The notes beneath the pieces were generated by a model, which searched no databases, had not been told where the DNA came from, and saw only the letters and a list, made by a program, of their open reading frames with translations. A stretch of DNA of 64,000 nt from the NCBI GenBank assembly GCA_963785755.1, contig CAWAXG010000075.1, forward strand, positions 372,001-436,000. Reading direction: 5' to 3'. Each line of letters starts with the position of its first letter. The stretch's first letter is position 1. A program made the translations under genes and the position numbers. The stretch comes from JACCXG01 sp963785755 (GTDB lineage: Bacteria; Acidobacteriota; Vicinamibacteria; Vicinamibacterales; 2-12-FULL-66-21). Below are positions 54,871 to 62,993 of the stretch, piece by piece.

Positions 54871-56015
54871 GCCGCGCTCAGATCGGCCGCGTACCCGATG
54901 ATGCGCGCGACCGGCCAAGCCGTCAGGCGTGTCGCATAGCTTGCGGCGCGGACGGCCCCCGGCGACGCGGCGAGCCAGCGCAGCGCGCGGTTGAATCGCC
55001 ATTTGTGCATGAACTCGCGGCGTCGCGCCGCGGCGAGCCGGACATGGGCATCAGGGGCGCCTGTCTCGAGCATCCGCAAGCCCTCGAGGGCAGCCAGCTC
55101 CGCTCCCCGCAGCGCGAACCGCAAACCATCACCAGTCATCGGATCGATGAATCCTGCCGCGTCGCCGGCCAGCAGCAACCCGGGCAGTCCAGGCATGCCG
55201 CAGTCCACCGCCAGCGGCCCCAGCGTGACGGGGCGGGTGACCATCCTCGCGTTCTCGAACCGGCTGCGCAGCTCCGGGTCCTCAGCAACGGCCTCGGCCA
55301 GCAGCGCCGCCGCATCACGAAGGCGAGCGCGATCGGCGGAGACGACACACGCGTTCACGAGACCGCCGGGCAGCGGCGCGACCCCAAGGTAATGTCCGGC
55401 GCGCACGTGCATCTCGCCGAGCCTCGTCATCCCGGTCACGCCGGCGAAATAGGCGCCAACCGCCCAGCGGCGCGGCCAATCGGGATGCCGGACGAGGCCG
55501 ACATGACGGGCCACGCGCGACTCGCGTCCGTCCGCCGCGATCACGAGACGCGCCCGCAGCTCGGACGCCGTTCCTCGTCTGGTGCGGATCACGGCACCAC
55601 ACACCCGCATTCCCGAAGAAGCGTCTTCGACCAGCGGCCGCTGGACGAGAGCACCTTCCTCGATGATCGCGCCTGCCCTCCCGGCGGCGGTCAGCAGCGC
55701 CAGATCGAGCGCACGGCGCACGATCGCGCGTCCGCAGATTCCCTCCGGATACCGCGCCGCCACGCGCACGCCGCGTGTGCCGGACACCATCATGCCGTCG
55801 ATGGGCACGCTCCCTTGCGTCACGTCGAGATTCAGACGGTCGAGCACCTGCAGCGCCCCGGGGTTGAGCGTGTCCCCGCAGAGCTTGTCGCGGGGAAACA
55901 CTGCGCGATCGACCAGCCGCACCCGCGCCCCGGCCCGCGCCAGCACGATCGCGGCGATGCATCCCGCCGGTCCGGCGCCGGCGATGAGGACGTCCTCTTC
56001 ACGTGCCATGTGCAA
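54867..56015 (-). CDS. Geranylgeranyl-reductase-like FAD oxidoreductase
   Basis: A 382-residue flavoprotein. N-terminal dinucleotide motif VLIAGAGPAGCIAAIVLARA, then FPRDKLCGDTLNPGALQVLD, a pattern of the geranylgeranyl reductase family, and GD motif GLLLAGDAAGFIDPMTGDGL. The C-terminus is GGR-like (EFMHKWRFNRALRWLAASPG). It likely reduces or hydroxylates a polyprenyl or polyketide substrate. It lies in a minus-strand row KS, flavoprotein, ICMT, mannosyltransferase. The start (ATG 56015 or 56009) touches repeat A, which separates it from the KS gene. Confidence 0.88.
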   Translation of the reverse strand: MHMAREEDVLIAGAGPAGCIAAIVLARAGARVRLVDRAVFPRDKLCGDTLNPGALQVLDRLNLDVTQGSVPIDGMMVSGTRGVRVAARYPEGICGRAIVRRALDLALLTAAGRAGAIIEEGALVQRPLVEDASSGMRVCGAVIRTRRGTASELRARLVIAADGRESRVARHVGLVRHPDWPRRWAVGAYFAGVTGMTRLGEMHVRAGHYLGVAPLPGGLVNACVVSADRARLRDAAALLAEAVAEDPELRSRFENARMVTRPVTLGPLAVDCGMPGLPGLLLAGDAAGFIDPMTGDGLRFALRGAELAALEGLRMLETGAPDAHVRLAAARRREFMHKWRFNRALRWLAASPGAVRAASYATRLTAWPVARIIGYAADLSAA

Positions 56016-56345
56016 CGTGCTACGTGCTCACGTGCTTCTCGTGCCATGTGCGACGTGCTACGTGCTCACGTGCAGTCGTGCGGTGTGCTACGTGCTTACG
56101 TGCAGTCGTGCGACGTGCTATGTGCCGAGGCACAGTCACACCTCGAGCGGAGAGCCACGGGACACCACGTCGCACGCAGGACGCAGCACGTCGCACAAAT
56201 GGCAAGTGCGCACACCGCACGTCCAGCACGTCAGCACGTCAGCACGTAGCACCGTGGCACGTAGCCCGTGAGTCAGCACGTGGCACCGTCGCACGTAGCC
56301 CGAGAAGCACGTGAGCACACAGCACGTCGCACGTTGCACGTGGCG
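56016..56345. repeat. Family A repeat forming a long imperfect inverted repeat
   Basis: The left part (56016-56125) is built of ACGTGCTACGTGCTCACGTG-like words; the right part (about 56210-56345) holds the reverse complement words (GCACGTAGCAC, GCACGTGAGCAC). Comparison of the outer ends gives long imperfect pairing, including GTGCTCACGTGCTTCTCG with CGAGAAGCACGTGAGCAC, so the whole may fold as a hairpin of about 330 nt. It is not transcribed coding sequence. Same family at 1-84 and 58470-58606. Confidence 0.75.
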
Positions 56346-56348
56346 CAA

Positions 56349-57629
56349 TCACTTCGCCCTGCCTATCACCATCGCGCTGTTCTTCGATCCGAATCCCAGA
56401 CAGTTGCACAGCGCGGCCTCTACCTGCGCGGCGCGGCCTCGCAGCGGGATGAAGTCCAAGTCGCACTCCGGATCCGGGTCGTCGAGGTTGATCGTCGGCG
56501 GCAGATAGTCGTTCGTCATGGCGAGAGCCGCGGTCACGATTCCTGAAGCGCCGCTCGCCCCCTGCGGATGGCCGATCATCGATTTCGTCGACGACCCGGG
56601 CAGGCCGCCGGCCAGGGGGCCGAAGAATTCGCGCACGCAACGCGCTTCCATCGCGTCGTTGAGGGTGGTGGACGTGCCGTGATAGTTGACGTAGCCGATC
56701 TCCTCCACCGCGTGCCCGGATCGGTCGACCGCCAGCTGCATCGCGCGAACGATCTGCTCGCCGTCGGGATGCATCTGGACGCGGTGATAGGCGTCGCAGG
56801 TCGATCCATACCCGTCGATGGTCGCGTAGACCCGGGCGCCGCGGGCGCGCGCGCGATCCTCCCGCTCGAGCACCAGCATCCACGCCCCTTCGCCGAGCAC
56901 GAACCCGTCGCGCCCGCGGTCGAAGGGACGCGACGCAGCCGCCGGCGCATCGTTGTAGCGCGTGGCGACGACGCGCATCTTGGAGAACCCGAAGATCATC
57001 CCCGGCGTCACGCAGGCATCCGCGCCGCCGGTGAGGATGACGTCCGCCTCTCCCGCCCGAATCTGCGCCGCGGCATACGCGATCGCATCCGTCGAGCTCG
57101 TGCACCCGGTCGAGACGACGTGACTGATGCCGTGCAGCTCCAGGGCGATCGAGATCTCGCTCGAGATCATGCCGACGATCGATACCGGAATCGCATAGGG
57201 GGTCACCCGCTTCCAGCCGTCGGTGAAGAACTCGGCGTACTGGCGTTCGGCGACATCGATGCCACCAGCGCCGCTGCCGACGAGCACGCCGGCGCCCGGC
57301 TCGTTCAGCCGCAATCCGGCATCGGCCCAGGCTTCGCGTGCGGCAATAACCGCGATCAACGAGGCCTTGGAGTAACGCCGCGGATCCGGCCGCCCGCTCG
57401 GCGGACCACTCCCCGCCCGTTCGAGCGGAACCAGGGCATCGTCAATGGACAGCGCGGGTACCGCGGCGGCGACGGTACACGGAAACGCCGAGGCGTCGAA
57501 GTCGCTGATCGCGCGGGTGGCGCTGCAGCCTCGACTGACGTGGCGCCAGAAGCAGTCGCGTCCGGGACCATACGGAGACACGACTCCGATGCCGGTAATC
57601 GCAATGCCTGTCCGTCCGTTGCCCGACAT
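56349..57629 (-). CDS. Beta-ketoacyl-ACP synthase (KAS II/FabF-like)
   Basis: A 426-residue ketosynthase of the FabF type. ATG 57629 has AGGAG upstream and gives MSGNGRTGIAITGIGVVSPY. The catalytic triad is complete: Cys in HVVSTGCTSSTDAIAYAAAQ, His in GYVNYHGTSTTLNDAMEARC and His in KSMIGHPQGASGASGIVTAA. The GFGS C-terminal motif is present (CNCLGFGSKNSAMVIGRAK). No acyl carrier protein or malonyl transferase is adjacent, so it may draw on general fatty acid synthesis and act in a specialised lipid pathway with the downstream flavoprotein and ICMT. Confidence 0.92.
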   Translation of the reverse strand: MSGNGRTGIAITGIGVVSPYGPGRDCFWRHVSRGCSATRAISDFDASAFPCTVAAAVPALSIDDALVPLERAGSGPPSGRPDPRRYSKASLIAVIAAREAWADAGLRLNEPGAGVLVGSGAGGIDVAERQYAEFFTDGWKRVTPYAIPVSIVGMISSEISIALELHGISHVVSTGCTSSTDAIAYAAAQIRAGEADVILTGGADACVTPGMIFGFSKMRVVATRYNDAPAAASRPFDRGRDGFVLGEGAWMLVLEREDRARARGARVYATIDGYGSTCDAYHRVQMHPDGEQIVRAMQLAVDRSGHAVEEIGYVNYHGTSTTLNDAMEARCVREFFGPLAGGLPGSSTKSMIGHPQGASGASGIVTAALAMTNDYLPPTINLDDPDPECDLDFIPLRGRAAQVEAALCNCLGFGSKNSAMVIGRAK

Positions 57630-57654
57630 GGCTCCTATAATAGTTCGCGACATC

Positions 57655-58428
57655 ATGCTCGCGCGGCGACCTTCGACCGGGGTCCTGCTCATCGCCTGGG
57701 CCGGCGCCGCGATGTTCGTGCTGTCCCTCGCATACTTCTGCTATTCCTATCTCGTACGGTTCGGGGCGGCTTCTGCCGATCAGGTGTTGCCGCCGTCAGC
57801 TGGCGGCAGCCGCGGCGGCTCGCTCGGGCCGGGCTCGCTGACGCCGGTGCTGATCGACGTCGCGCTCTTCACCGGCTTCGCGCTCCATCACAGCGTCGCG
57901 GCGCGCACGAGCATCAAGAGACACGTGCAGCGGCTCGTGTCGCCGGCGTTGGAGCGGTCGCTCTACACGTGGATCTCCAGCATCCTGTTCATCCTGGTCT
58001 GCGCCTGGTGGCAGACCGTCCCTGGAATCCTCTACCATCTGACCGGAGCCGCAGCGCTTCCGGGCTACTGCGTGCAATTCCTGGGCTTCCTCCTGACGAT
58101 CCGAAGCTCCGCGCGGCTCGACGTGCTCGATCTGGCCGGCGTCCGTCCGGTGCTGGACTCCGAACGCGGCGCCCGACCCAATCACGTGCCGCTCGAGACC
58201 CGCGGCGCGTACCGGTTCGTTCGCCATCCCCTCTACTTCGGCTGGGTCCTCGTCGTCTTCGGCACACCCGAAATGACGATGACGCGCCTCGTGTTCGCCA
58301 CCGTCAGCAGCACCTATCTCGCCATAGCCATACCATTCGAGGAGCGGAGCCTCATCCACACATTTGGGGCGGAATACCGCGACTATCAGAAGCAGGTGCG
58401 CTGGCGTTTGATCCCCGGCATTTACTGA
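57655..58428 (+). CDS. Isoprenylcysteine methyltransferase/NnrU-like membrane protein
   Basis: A 257-residue membrane protein with about five helices (TGVLLIAWAGAAMFVLSLAY; YTWISSILFILVCAWW; LPGYCVQFLGFLLTIRSS) and the ICMT-like motif GAYRFVRHPLYFGWVLVVFG, then PFEERSLIHTFGAEYRDYQK (E-E and YRxY pattern). ATG 57655 is preferred over ATG 57628 because a TATAAT hexamer sits at 57636-57641 and the KS start (57629) is divergent. This resembles methylation or NnrU-like enzymes acting on lipid substrates. Confidence 0.82.
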   Translation: MLARRPSTGVLLIAWAGAAMFVLSLAYFCYSYLVRFGAASADQVLPPSAGGSRGGSLGPGSLTPVLIDVALFTGFALHHSVAARTSIKRHVQRLVSPALERSLYTWISSILFILVCAWWQTVPGILYHLTGAAALPGYCVQFLGFLLTIRSSARLDVLDLAGVRPVLDSERGARPNHVPLETRGAYRFVRHPLYFGWVLVVFGTPEMTMTRLVFATVSSTYLAIAIPFEERSLIHTFGAEYRDYQKQVRWRLIPGIY

Positions 58429-58469
58429 AATCGAAAGATGTTACGCCAATAAGCACGAGCAGGATGTCG

Positions 58470-58606
58470 AACCAGGCGCACAGCACGTAGCACGAGCACG
58501 TGAGCACGTCAGCACCGGAGAGCACGTGAGCACGTGAGCACGTAGCACAAAGCACGTGAGCACGCAGCACGTGGGACGTAGCACGTAGTGCTAGGATCCC
58601 TGAGAC
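58470..58606. repeat. Family A repeat before lon
   Basis: GCACGTGAGCACGT and GCACGTAGCAC words fill the gap right up to the lon start. Any lon promoter or ribosome-binding site must lie within or overlap it; no clear Shine-Dalgarno precedes the ATG. Confidence 0.65.
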
Positions 58607-58609
58607 GCG

Positions 58610-61021
58610 ATGGCTGAGCCACTCCAGACTCCCGTTGTCCCCTCGGAACTCCCCGTCGTCCCCCTCCGCGGTGCGGTGGTCCTGCCGATGACCGTGGCGC
58701 CGCTGGGCGTGAGCAGACCGATCTCGGTCGAAGCCGTGAACCGGGCACTCGCCGGCGATCGGCTCGTCCTGTTGCTCATGCAGCAGAACGACGCCGAGGT
58801 TCCGACCCTCACGGATCTTCATCGGATCGGTACCGTCGGTGTCATCCGGCAGATGGCGAAAGCGCCGGGCGGCATGCGCGTGCTCGTCGAAGGCATCGTC
58901 CGGGCGCGCGCCGAGTTCCTTCAAGACGACAAGGGCGTATTGACGGCGCTCCTGAAGCCGCTCCCCGAGGTGTCGGAACGATCGATCGAGATCGAAGCGC
59001 ACGTCCGCCGGCTTCAGGAGCTGGTCGACCGCGCGGTCTCGCTCGCGACAGGCCTGTCCCCCGACGTGAAGACGCTGGTCTCGACGCTGGACGATCCGCT
59101 TCGCATCGTCTATGTCCTGGCGAGCCTGCTCGACATGAAGGCGGAGGACAAGCAGAAGCTCCTGGAAGAGAACAGCATCACGGTCAAGCTCGATGCGGTG
59201 TCGATGGCGCTGTCGCGGGAGATTGAAGTCCTCGAGCTGAAGGGGCAGATCCAGTCGAAGGCCGAGCAGGAGATGAGCGACGCGCAGCGGCAATACATGC
59301 TGCGGCAACAGCTCAAGGCCATTCAGGCAGAGCTGGGCGAAGGGGAAGGAGAAACACAAGAGATCCGGAAGCGGGTCATGGAGGCCAACCTCCCGCCGCT
59401 GGTCGCTGAAAGCGCGCTTCGTGAAGTCGATCGGCTGGAGCGGATGACGCCGGCCTCGCCCGAGTACCAGATGATCCGTACGTATCTCGACTGGTTGCTC
59501 GATATTCCCTGGGCGACAACGACGGAGGATCGGCTCGACCCGGAGGAAGCCAGGCGCGTGCTCGACGCGGATCACTACGATCTGGACAAGGTCAAGGAAC
59601 GGATCGTCGAGTACCTCGCAGTACAGAAGCTCCGTGCGATGGCGGCCGCGCCGGTGGAAGCTGACCCTTCGATCGAGGGCCCTGCAGCCGTGGCGTCATC
59701 CGACCCGGGCGGCACCGTCGCCCGGATGAAAGGGCCGATTCTGTGTTTCGTCGGCCCTCCCGGGGTTGGCAAGACCTCCCTCGGCCAGTCCATCGCGCGC
59801 GCGATGAACCGCAAGTTCGTGCGGATCTCGCTCGGCGGCGTCCGCGATGAAGCGGAGATCCGCGGACATCGCCGCACCTACATCGGCTCGATGCCGGGAC
59901 GGCTCGTGCAGGCACTCAAGACCGCCGGCTCAGCCAATCCCGTCCTGATGCTCGACGAGATCGACAAGATATCGGTCGGCATCCAGGGCGATCCCGCCGC
60001 GGCGCTGCTCGAAGTGCTCGACCCGGCGCAGAACCACGCCTTTCGCGATTCCTACATGGAGATCCCGATCGATCTGTCACGGGTGCTCTTCATCGCGACG
60101 GCGAATCAGCTGGGCACGATTCATCCGGCGCTACTCGATCGTATGGAGCTGATCTCGCTGAGCGGCTACACCGAAGAGGAGAAGGTCCATATCGCGAGGC
60201 TGTATCTGATCGCGCGTCAGCTCGAGGAGAACGGTATTCGCCCCGATCAGATTCGGATCACGGATGACGCGCTTCGCCGGGTCATCGCCGAGTACACACG
60301 CGAGGCCGGCGTCCGCACGCTCGAGCGGCAGATCGGCACCATCGCGCGCAAGGTCGCCGCGCGAGTCGCCTCGAATCCGTCCTATACGGCCGCCATCGAC
60401 GCCGGTGACGTCGAAACCTACCTCGGGCCGCCGAGGTTCCGGTCCGAGACCGCCTTCCGCACCTCGCGGCCTGGCGTCGCCACCGGCGTGGCCTGGACCG
60501 AAGCCGGCGGCGACGTGCTGTTCGTGGAGGCGTCGTTGATGCCGGGCCAGGGCAACCTGATACTCACCGGCCAGCTCGGCAACGTCATGCAGGAATCGGC
60601 CCGCGCCGCGCTCAGCCACGTCCGGCAGAACGCGAGCGAACTGGGCATTCCGCCCGACTTCCTGACCAAACAGGATTTGCACGTTCACGTTCCGGCCGGC
60701 GCCATCCCGAAAGACGGCCCGTCGGCGGGCGTGACGATGGCGTCGGCGATCGTCTCGGCGGCGCGTGGGGTTCCGGTCGATCACGATGTGGCGATGACCG
60801 GAGAGATCACGTTGTCCGGACTGGTGCTGCCGGTTGGTGGAATCCGGGAGAAGGCGCTCGCCGCACGCCGTCACGGAATCCGGACGTTCATCCTGCCTGA
60901 GCTGAGCCGGCAGGATCTCGCCGAGCTTCCTGAGGAGGTCAAACGGGAGATGCGCTTCGTCCCGGTATCGACGCTCGAGGAGGTGCTGCGCATCGCGCTG
61001 CCAGCCAGCACGCACGTGTAG
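58610..61021 (+). CDS. lon: Lon protease (ATP-dependent)
   Basis: An 803-residue ATP-dependent serine protease. N-domain: LPVVPLRGAVVLPMTVAPLG. AAA+ domain: Walker A CFVGPPGVGKTSLGQSIARA, VRISLGGVRDEAEIRGHRRT, Walker B VLMLDEIDKISVGIQGDPAA. The proteolytic domain has the Ser-Lys dyad: Ser705 in PKDGPSAGVTMASAIVSA and Lys748 in GIREKALAARRHGIRTF, 43 residues apart as in E. coli Lon. A short Ala/Gly linker insert around residue 345 separates the domains. The stop overlaps the glycosyltransferase GTG by one base. Confidence 0.97.
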   Translation: MAEPLQTPVVPSELPVVPLRGAVVLPMTVAPLGVSRPISVEAVNRALAGDRLVLLLMQQNDAEVPTLTDLHRIGTVGVIRQMAKAPGGMRVLVEGIVRARAEFLQDDKGVLTALLKPLPEVSERSIEIEAHVRRLQELVDRAVSLATGLSPDVKTLVSTLDDPLRIVYVLASLLDMKAEDKQKLLEENSITVKLDAVSMALSREIEVLELKGQIQSKAEQEMSDAQRQYMLRQQLKAIQAELGEGEGETQEIRKRVMEANLPPLVAESALREVDRLERMTPASPEYQMIRTYLDWLLDIPWATTTEDRLDPEEARRVLDADHYDLDKVKERIVEYLAVQKLRAMAAAPVEADPSIEGPAAVASSDPGGTVARMKGPILCFVGPPGVGKTSLGQSIARAMNRKFVRISLGGVRDEAEIRGHRRTYIGSMPGRLVQALKTAGSANPVLMLDEIDKISVGIQGDPAAALLEVLDPAQNHAFRDSYMEIPIDLSRVLFIATANQLGTIHPALLDRMELISLSGYTEEEKVHIARLYLIARQLEENGIRPDQIRITDDALRRVIAEYTREAGVRTLERQIGTIARKVAARVASNPSYTAAIDAGDVETYLGPPRFRSETAFRTSRPGVATGVAWTEAGGDVLFVEASLMPGQGNLILTGQLGNVMQESARAALSHVRQNASELGIPPDFLTKQDLHVHVPAGAIPKDGPSAGVTMASAIVSAARGVPVDHDVAMTGEITLSGLVLPVGGIREKALAARRHGIRTFILPELSRQDLAELPEEVKREMRFVPVSTLEEVLRIALPASTHV

Positions 61022-62139
61022 TGCCGTCGGTCTTCTTCTACATCTCCGGACACGGGTTCGGACATTCCATCCGTCAGATCGAAATCATCAATGCGTTGCG
61101 GGCCAATGCTCCCGACGACCTGCACGTGTGCATACGCACCGCCGCCGCGCCGTGGCTGCTCACACGCTCGCTGGCTCGCCCATTCGTCCTGCTGCCCGGC
61201 GAGACGGACACCGGCGTCGTCCAGATCGACAGCCTGCGTCTCGACGAGCGGGCCACGATCGAGCTGGCGTCATCGTTCTACGAAGATCTGCCCAGCCGCG
61301 TGGAGGCCGAGGCTGCCCTGCTGGATCGACATGACGCACGGCTCGTGATCGCAGACGCGCCTCCGCTCGCGTGCGCGGCGGCGGAAGCGGCCGGGATCCC
61401 GTCGATCGTCTGCGGCAATTTCACGTGGGATTGGATTTATCGCGATTACCGGGACGCGTCGCCCGCGGCGCCGCTGCTGGTGGCGCGGATCGGCCAGCTG
61501 TACTCACAGGCGGAGGTCTGCTGGCGGCTGCCGATGCACGGCGGCTTCGAGACCGCCGCGCGGATCGAAGATGTCCCCTTCGTGGCGAGACAGGCGTCCG
61601 ACGGTCGGACTGCCGACGAGATTCGGGCCGCCCTGGATCTGCCTCGCCAGTCCAGGCTCGCGCTCGTCTCGTTCGGCGGCTACGGCGTGCGCGATCTTCC
61701 GCTGGATGTGCTCGACTGCACCAGGCGCTGGCACATCGTGATGACTACGCGCGAGAAGACGGGCGAGGCGCTGCCCCGCGGCGTCGCCTGCGTCGCGGAA
61801 GAAGCGATTCACGCGCGCGGACTGCGCTATCAGGACATCGTTCGCGCGGTGGACGTCGTGATCTCCAAACCGGGATACGGCATCATCTCGGACTGCATAG
61901 CGGCGCGCACGGCGCTGCTCTATACGTCGAGAGGCCGCTTCGCCGAATACGACGTGATGGTCGGGGAAATGCCGCGGGTTCTGCGGTGCCGGTTCATCGA
62001 GATGAGCGACTTCCGGGCTGGACGATGGCGGGAAGCGCTGGATGCGCTCGACGCATCGCCGGATCCGCCTGAATTCCCTCGCACGGACGGTGCGGCCGTC
62101 GTCGCGAGCAGGATTCTCGATCGGCTCGGACGGTCGTAG
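61021..62139 (+). CDS. MurG/MGT-like glycosyltransferase
   Basis: A 372-residue GT-B type glycosyltransferase-like protein starting at GTG 61021 (MPSVFFYISGHGFGHSIRQI), a loop characteristic of the L-arabinokinase/UDP-sugar transferase-like group. C-terminal nucleotide-sugar segment: RLALVSFGGYGVRDLPLDVL and AVDVVISKPGYGIISDCIAA, resembling the donor-binding motif of MurG-like enzymes, with YTSRGRFAEYDVMVGEMPRV following. The substrate is not deducible. It is co-transcribed with lon by overlap. Confidence 0.82.
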   Translation: MPSVFFYISGHGFGHSIRQIEIINALRANAPDDLHVCIRTAAAPWLLTRSLARPFVLLPGETDTGVVQIDSLRLDERATIELASSFYEDLPSRVEAEAALLDRHDARLVIADAPPLACAAAEAAGIPSIVCGNFTWDWIYRDYRDASPAAPLLVARIGQLYSQAEVCWRLPMHGGFETAARIEDVPFVARQASDGRTADEIRAALDLPRQSRLALVSFGGYGVRDLPLDVLDCTRRWHIVMTTREKTGEALPRGVACVAEEAIHARGLRYQDIVRAVDVVISKPGYGIISDCIAARTALLYTSRGRFAEYDVMVGEMPRVLRCRFIEMSDFRAGRWREALDALDASPDPPEFPRTDGAAVVASRILDRLGRS

Positions 62140-62160
62140 GCTGGAACGGCGGCCCGCCGG

Positions 62161-62865
62161 CTACTTCACTGCGGTCACGAGCGACCAGATCCGCGGGAAG
62201 TTCACCTTCTCGATCGAAATCGGCTGCAAGGTCGCCTGAGTGAGGAACGCCGGAAGATCAAGATCGGACTTGAAGCCGATGTGAATCGTCAGCGGCGATA
62301 TCAGCCGTTCGACCCTGGACAGAATCGGGTTCGGACTGAGGAAATGATTGAGGAAGACGATGCGTCCCCCCGGCCGGCAGACCCGGCGCATCTCCTGGGC
62401 GACCTTGATCGGATCGGGAACGACACTGATGAGATAGGGGGCGTAGACGATGTCGAACGAGTCGTCGGCGAACCTCAAATCGGCCGCATCCATCTGCAGC
62501 AGCCGGACGCTGCGTGGCACATCCTTGCGTGCCGCCCGATCGCGCGCCTTCTCGAGCATCGAATACGAGAAGTCGATGCCGGTGATGGCGCAATCCTTGG
62601 GGTAGAGGGAGAGGTTGATCCCCGTGCCAACGCCGACTTCCAAGACCCGATCCCCGTCTTTTATCCCCATCCGCTGGATGGCCTGCAAACGGCCGGGATG
62701 GAGCGTCGGACCGAAGAACAGGTCATAAACCTTGGCCAGCTTGTCGTAAACGCCTTCGACGAAGTCGTTTTCGACCGCTGCGACCGAGAGGGCTCGTGTT
62801 GCTGCATCCGAGCCTGAAACCACGTCTTCTTCGCGCTCTGCTTTTCGATCGAATAAGGCCATCAA
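62161..62865 (-). CDS. PmtA-like SAM methyltransferase (phospholipid N-methyltransferase)
   Basis: A 234-residue class I SAM methyltransferase. Family-like lead DFVEGVYDKLAKVYDLFFGP, then SAM motif VLEVGVGTGINLSLYPKDCA, motif GIDFSYSMLEKARDRAARKD, and SFDIVYAPYLISVVPDP. This order matches bacterial phosphatidylethanolamine N-methyltransferases (PmtA), which make phosphatidylcholine; but ubiquinone-type methyltransferases share these motifs. ATG 62865 with a second ATG one codon later. Convergent with the glycosyltransferase. Confidence 0.85.
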   Translation of the reverse strand: MMALFDRKAEREEDVVSGSDAATRALSVAAVENDFVEGVYDKLAKVYDLFFGPTLHPGRLQAIQRMGIKDGDRVLEVGVGTGINLSLYPKDCAITGIDFSYSMLEKARDRAARKDVPRSVRLLQMDAADLRFADDSFDIVYAPYLISVVPDPIKVAQEMRRVCRPGGRIVFLNHFLSPNPILSRVERLISPLTIHIGFKSDLDLPAFLTQATLQPISIEKVNFPRIWSLVTAVK

Positions 62866-62993
62866 TCATCCTCGCCGTCCGCTGACGCGGAACGGACCTA
62901 TGAAGCCACTGCAAGCCGAAGACTGGTAACCCTTGGATGAACAACAGTTGGCGACTATACCGCGACCGTTACGGCGCGGGCAAGCCTCACGCA

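Noticed and set aside
54270..56249. 659-residue plus-strand ORF across the flavoprotein and methyltransferase
   Set aside because: Low-complexity Arg/Ala/His composition; opposite strand holds recognised genes with family motifs.
56016..56345. Possible CRISPR array
   Set aside because: Words are short, irregularly spaced and inverted between halves; there are no equal-length unique spacers, and no cas genes are nearby.
62866..62993. SAM or cobalamin riboswitch before the methyltransferase or metF
   Set aside because: Neither consensus core could be seen in the 128-bp gap.
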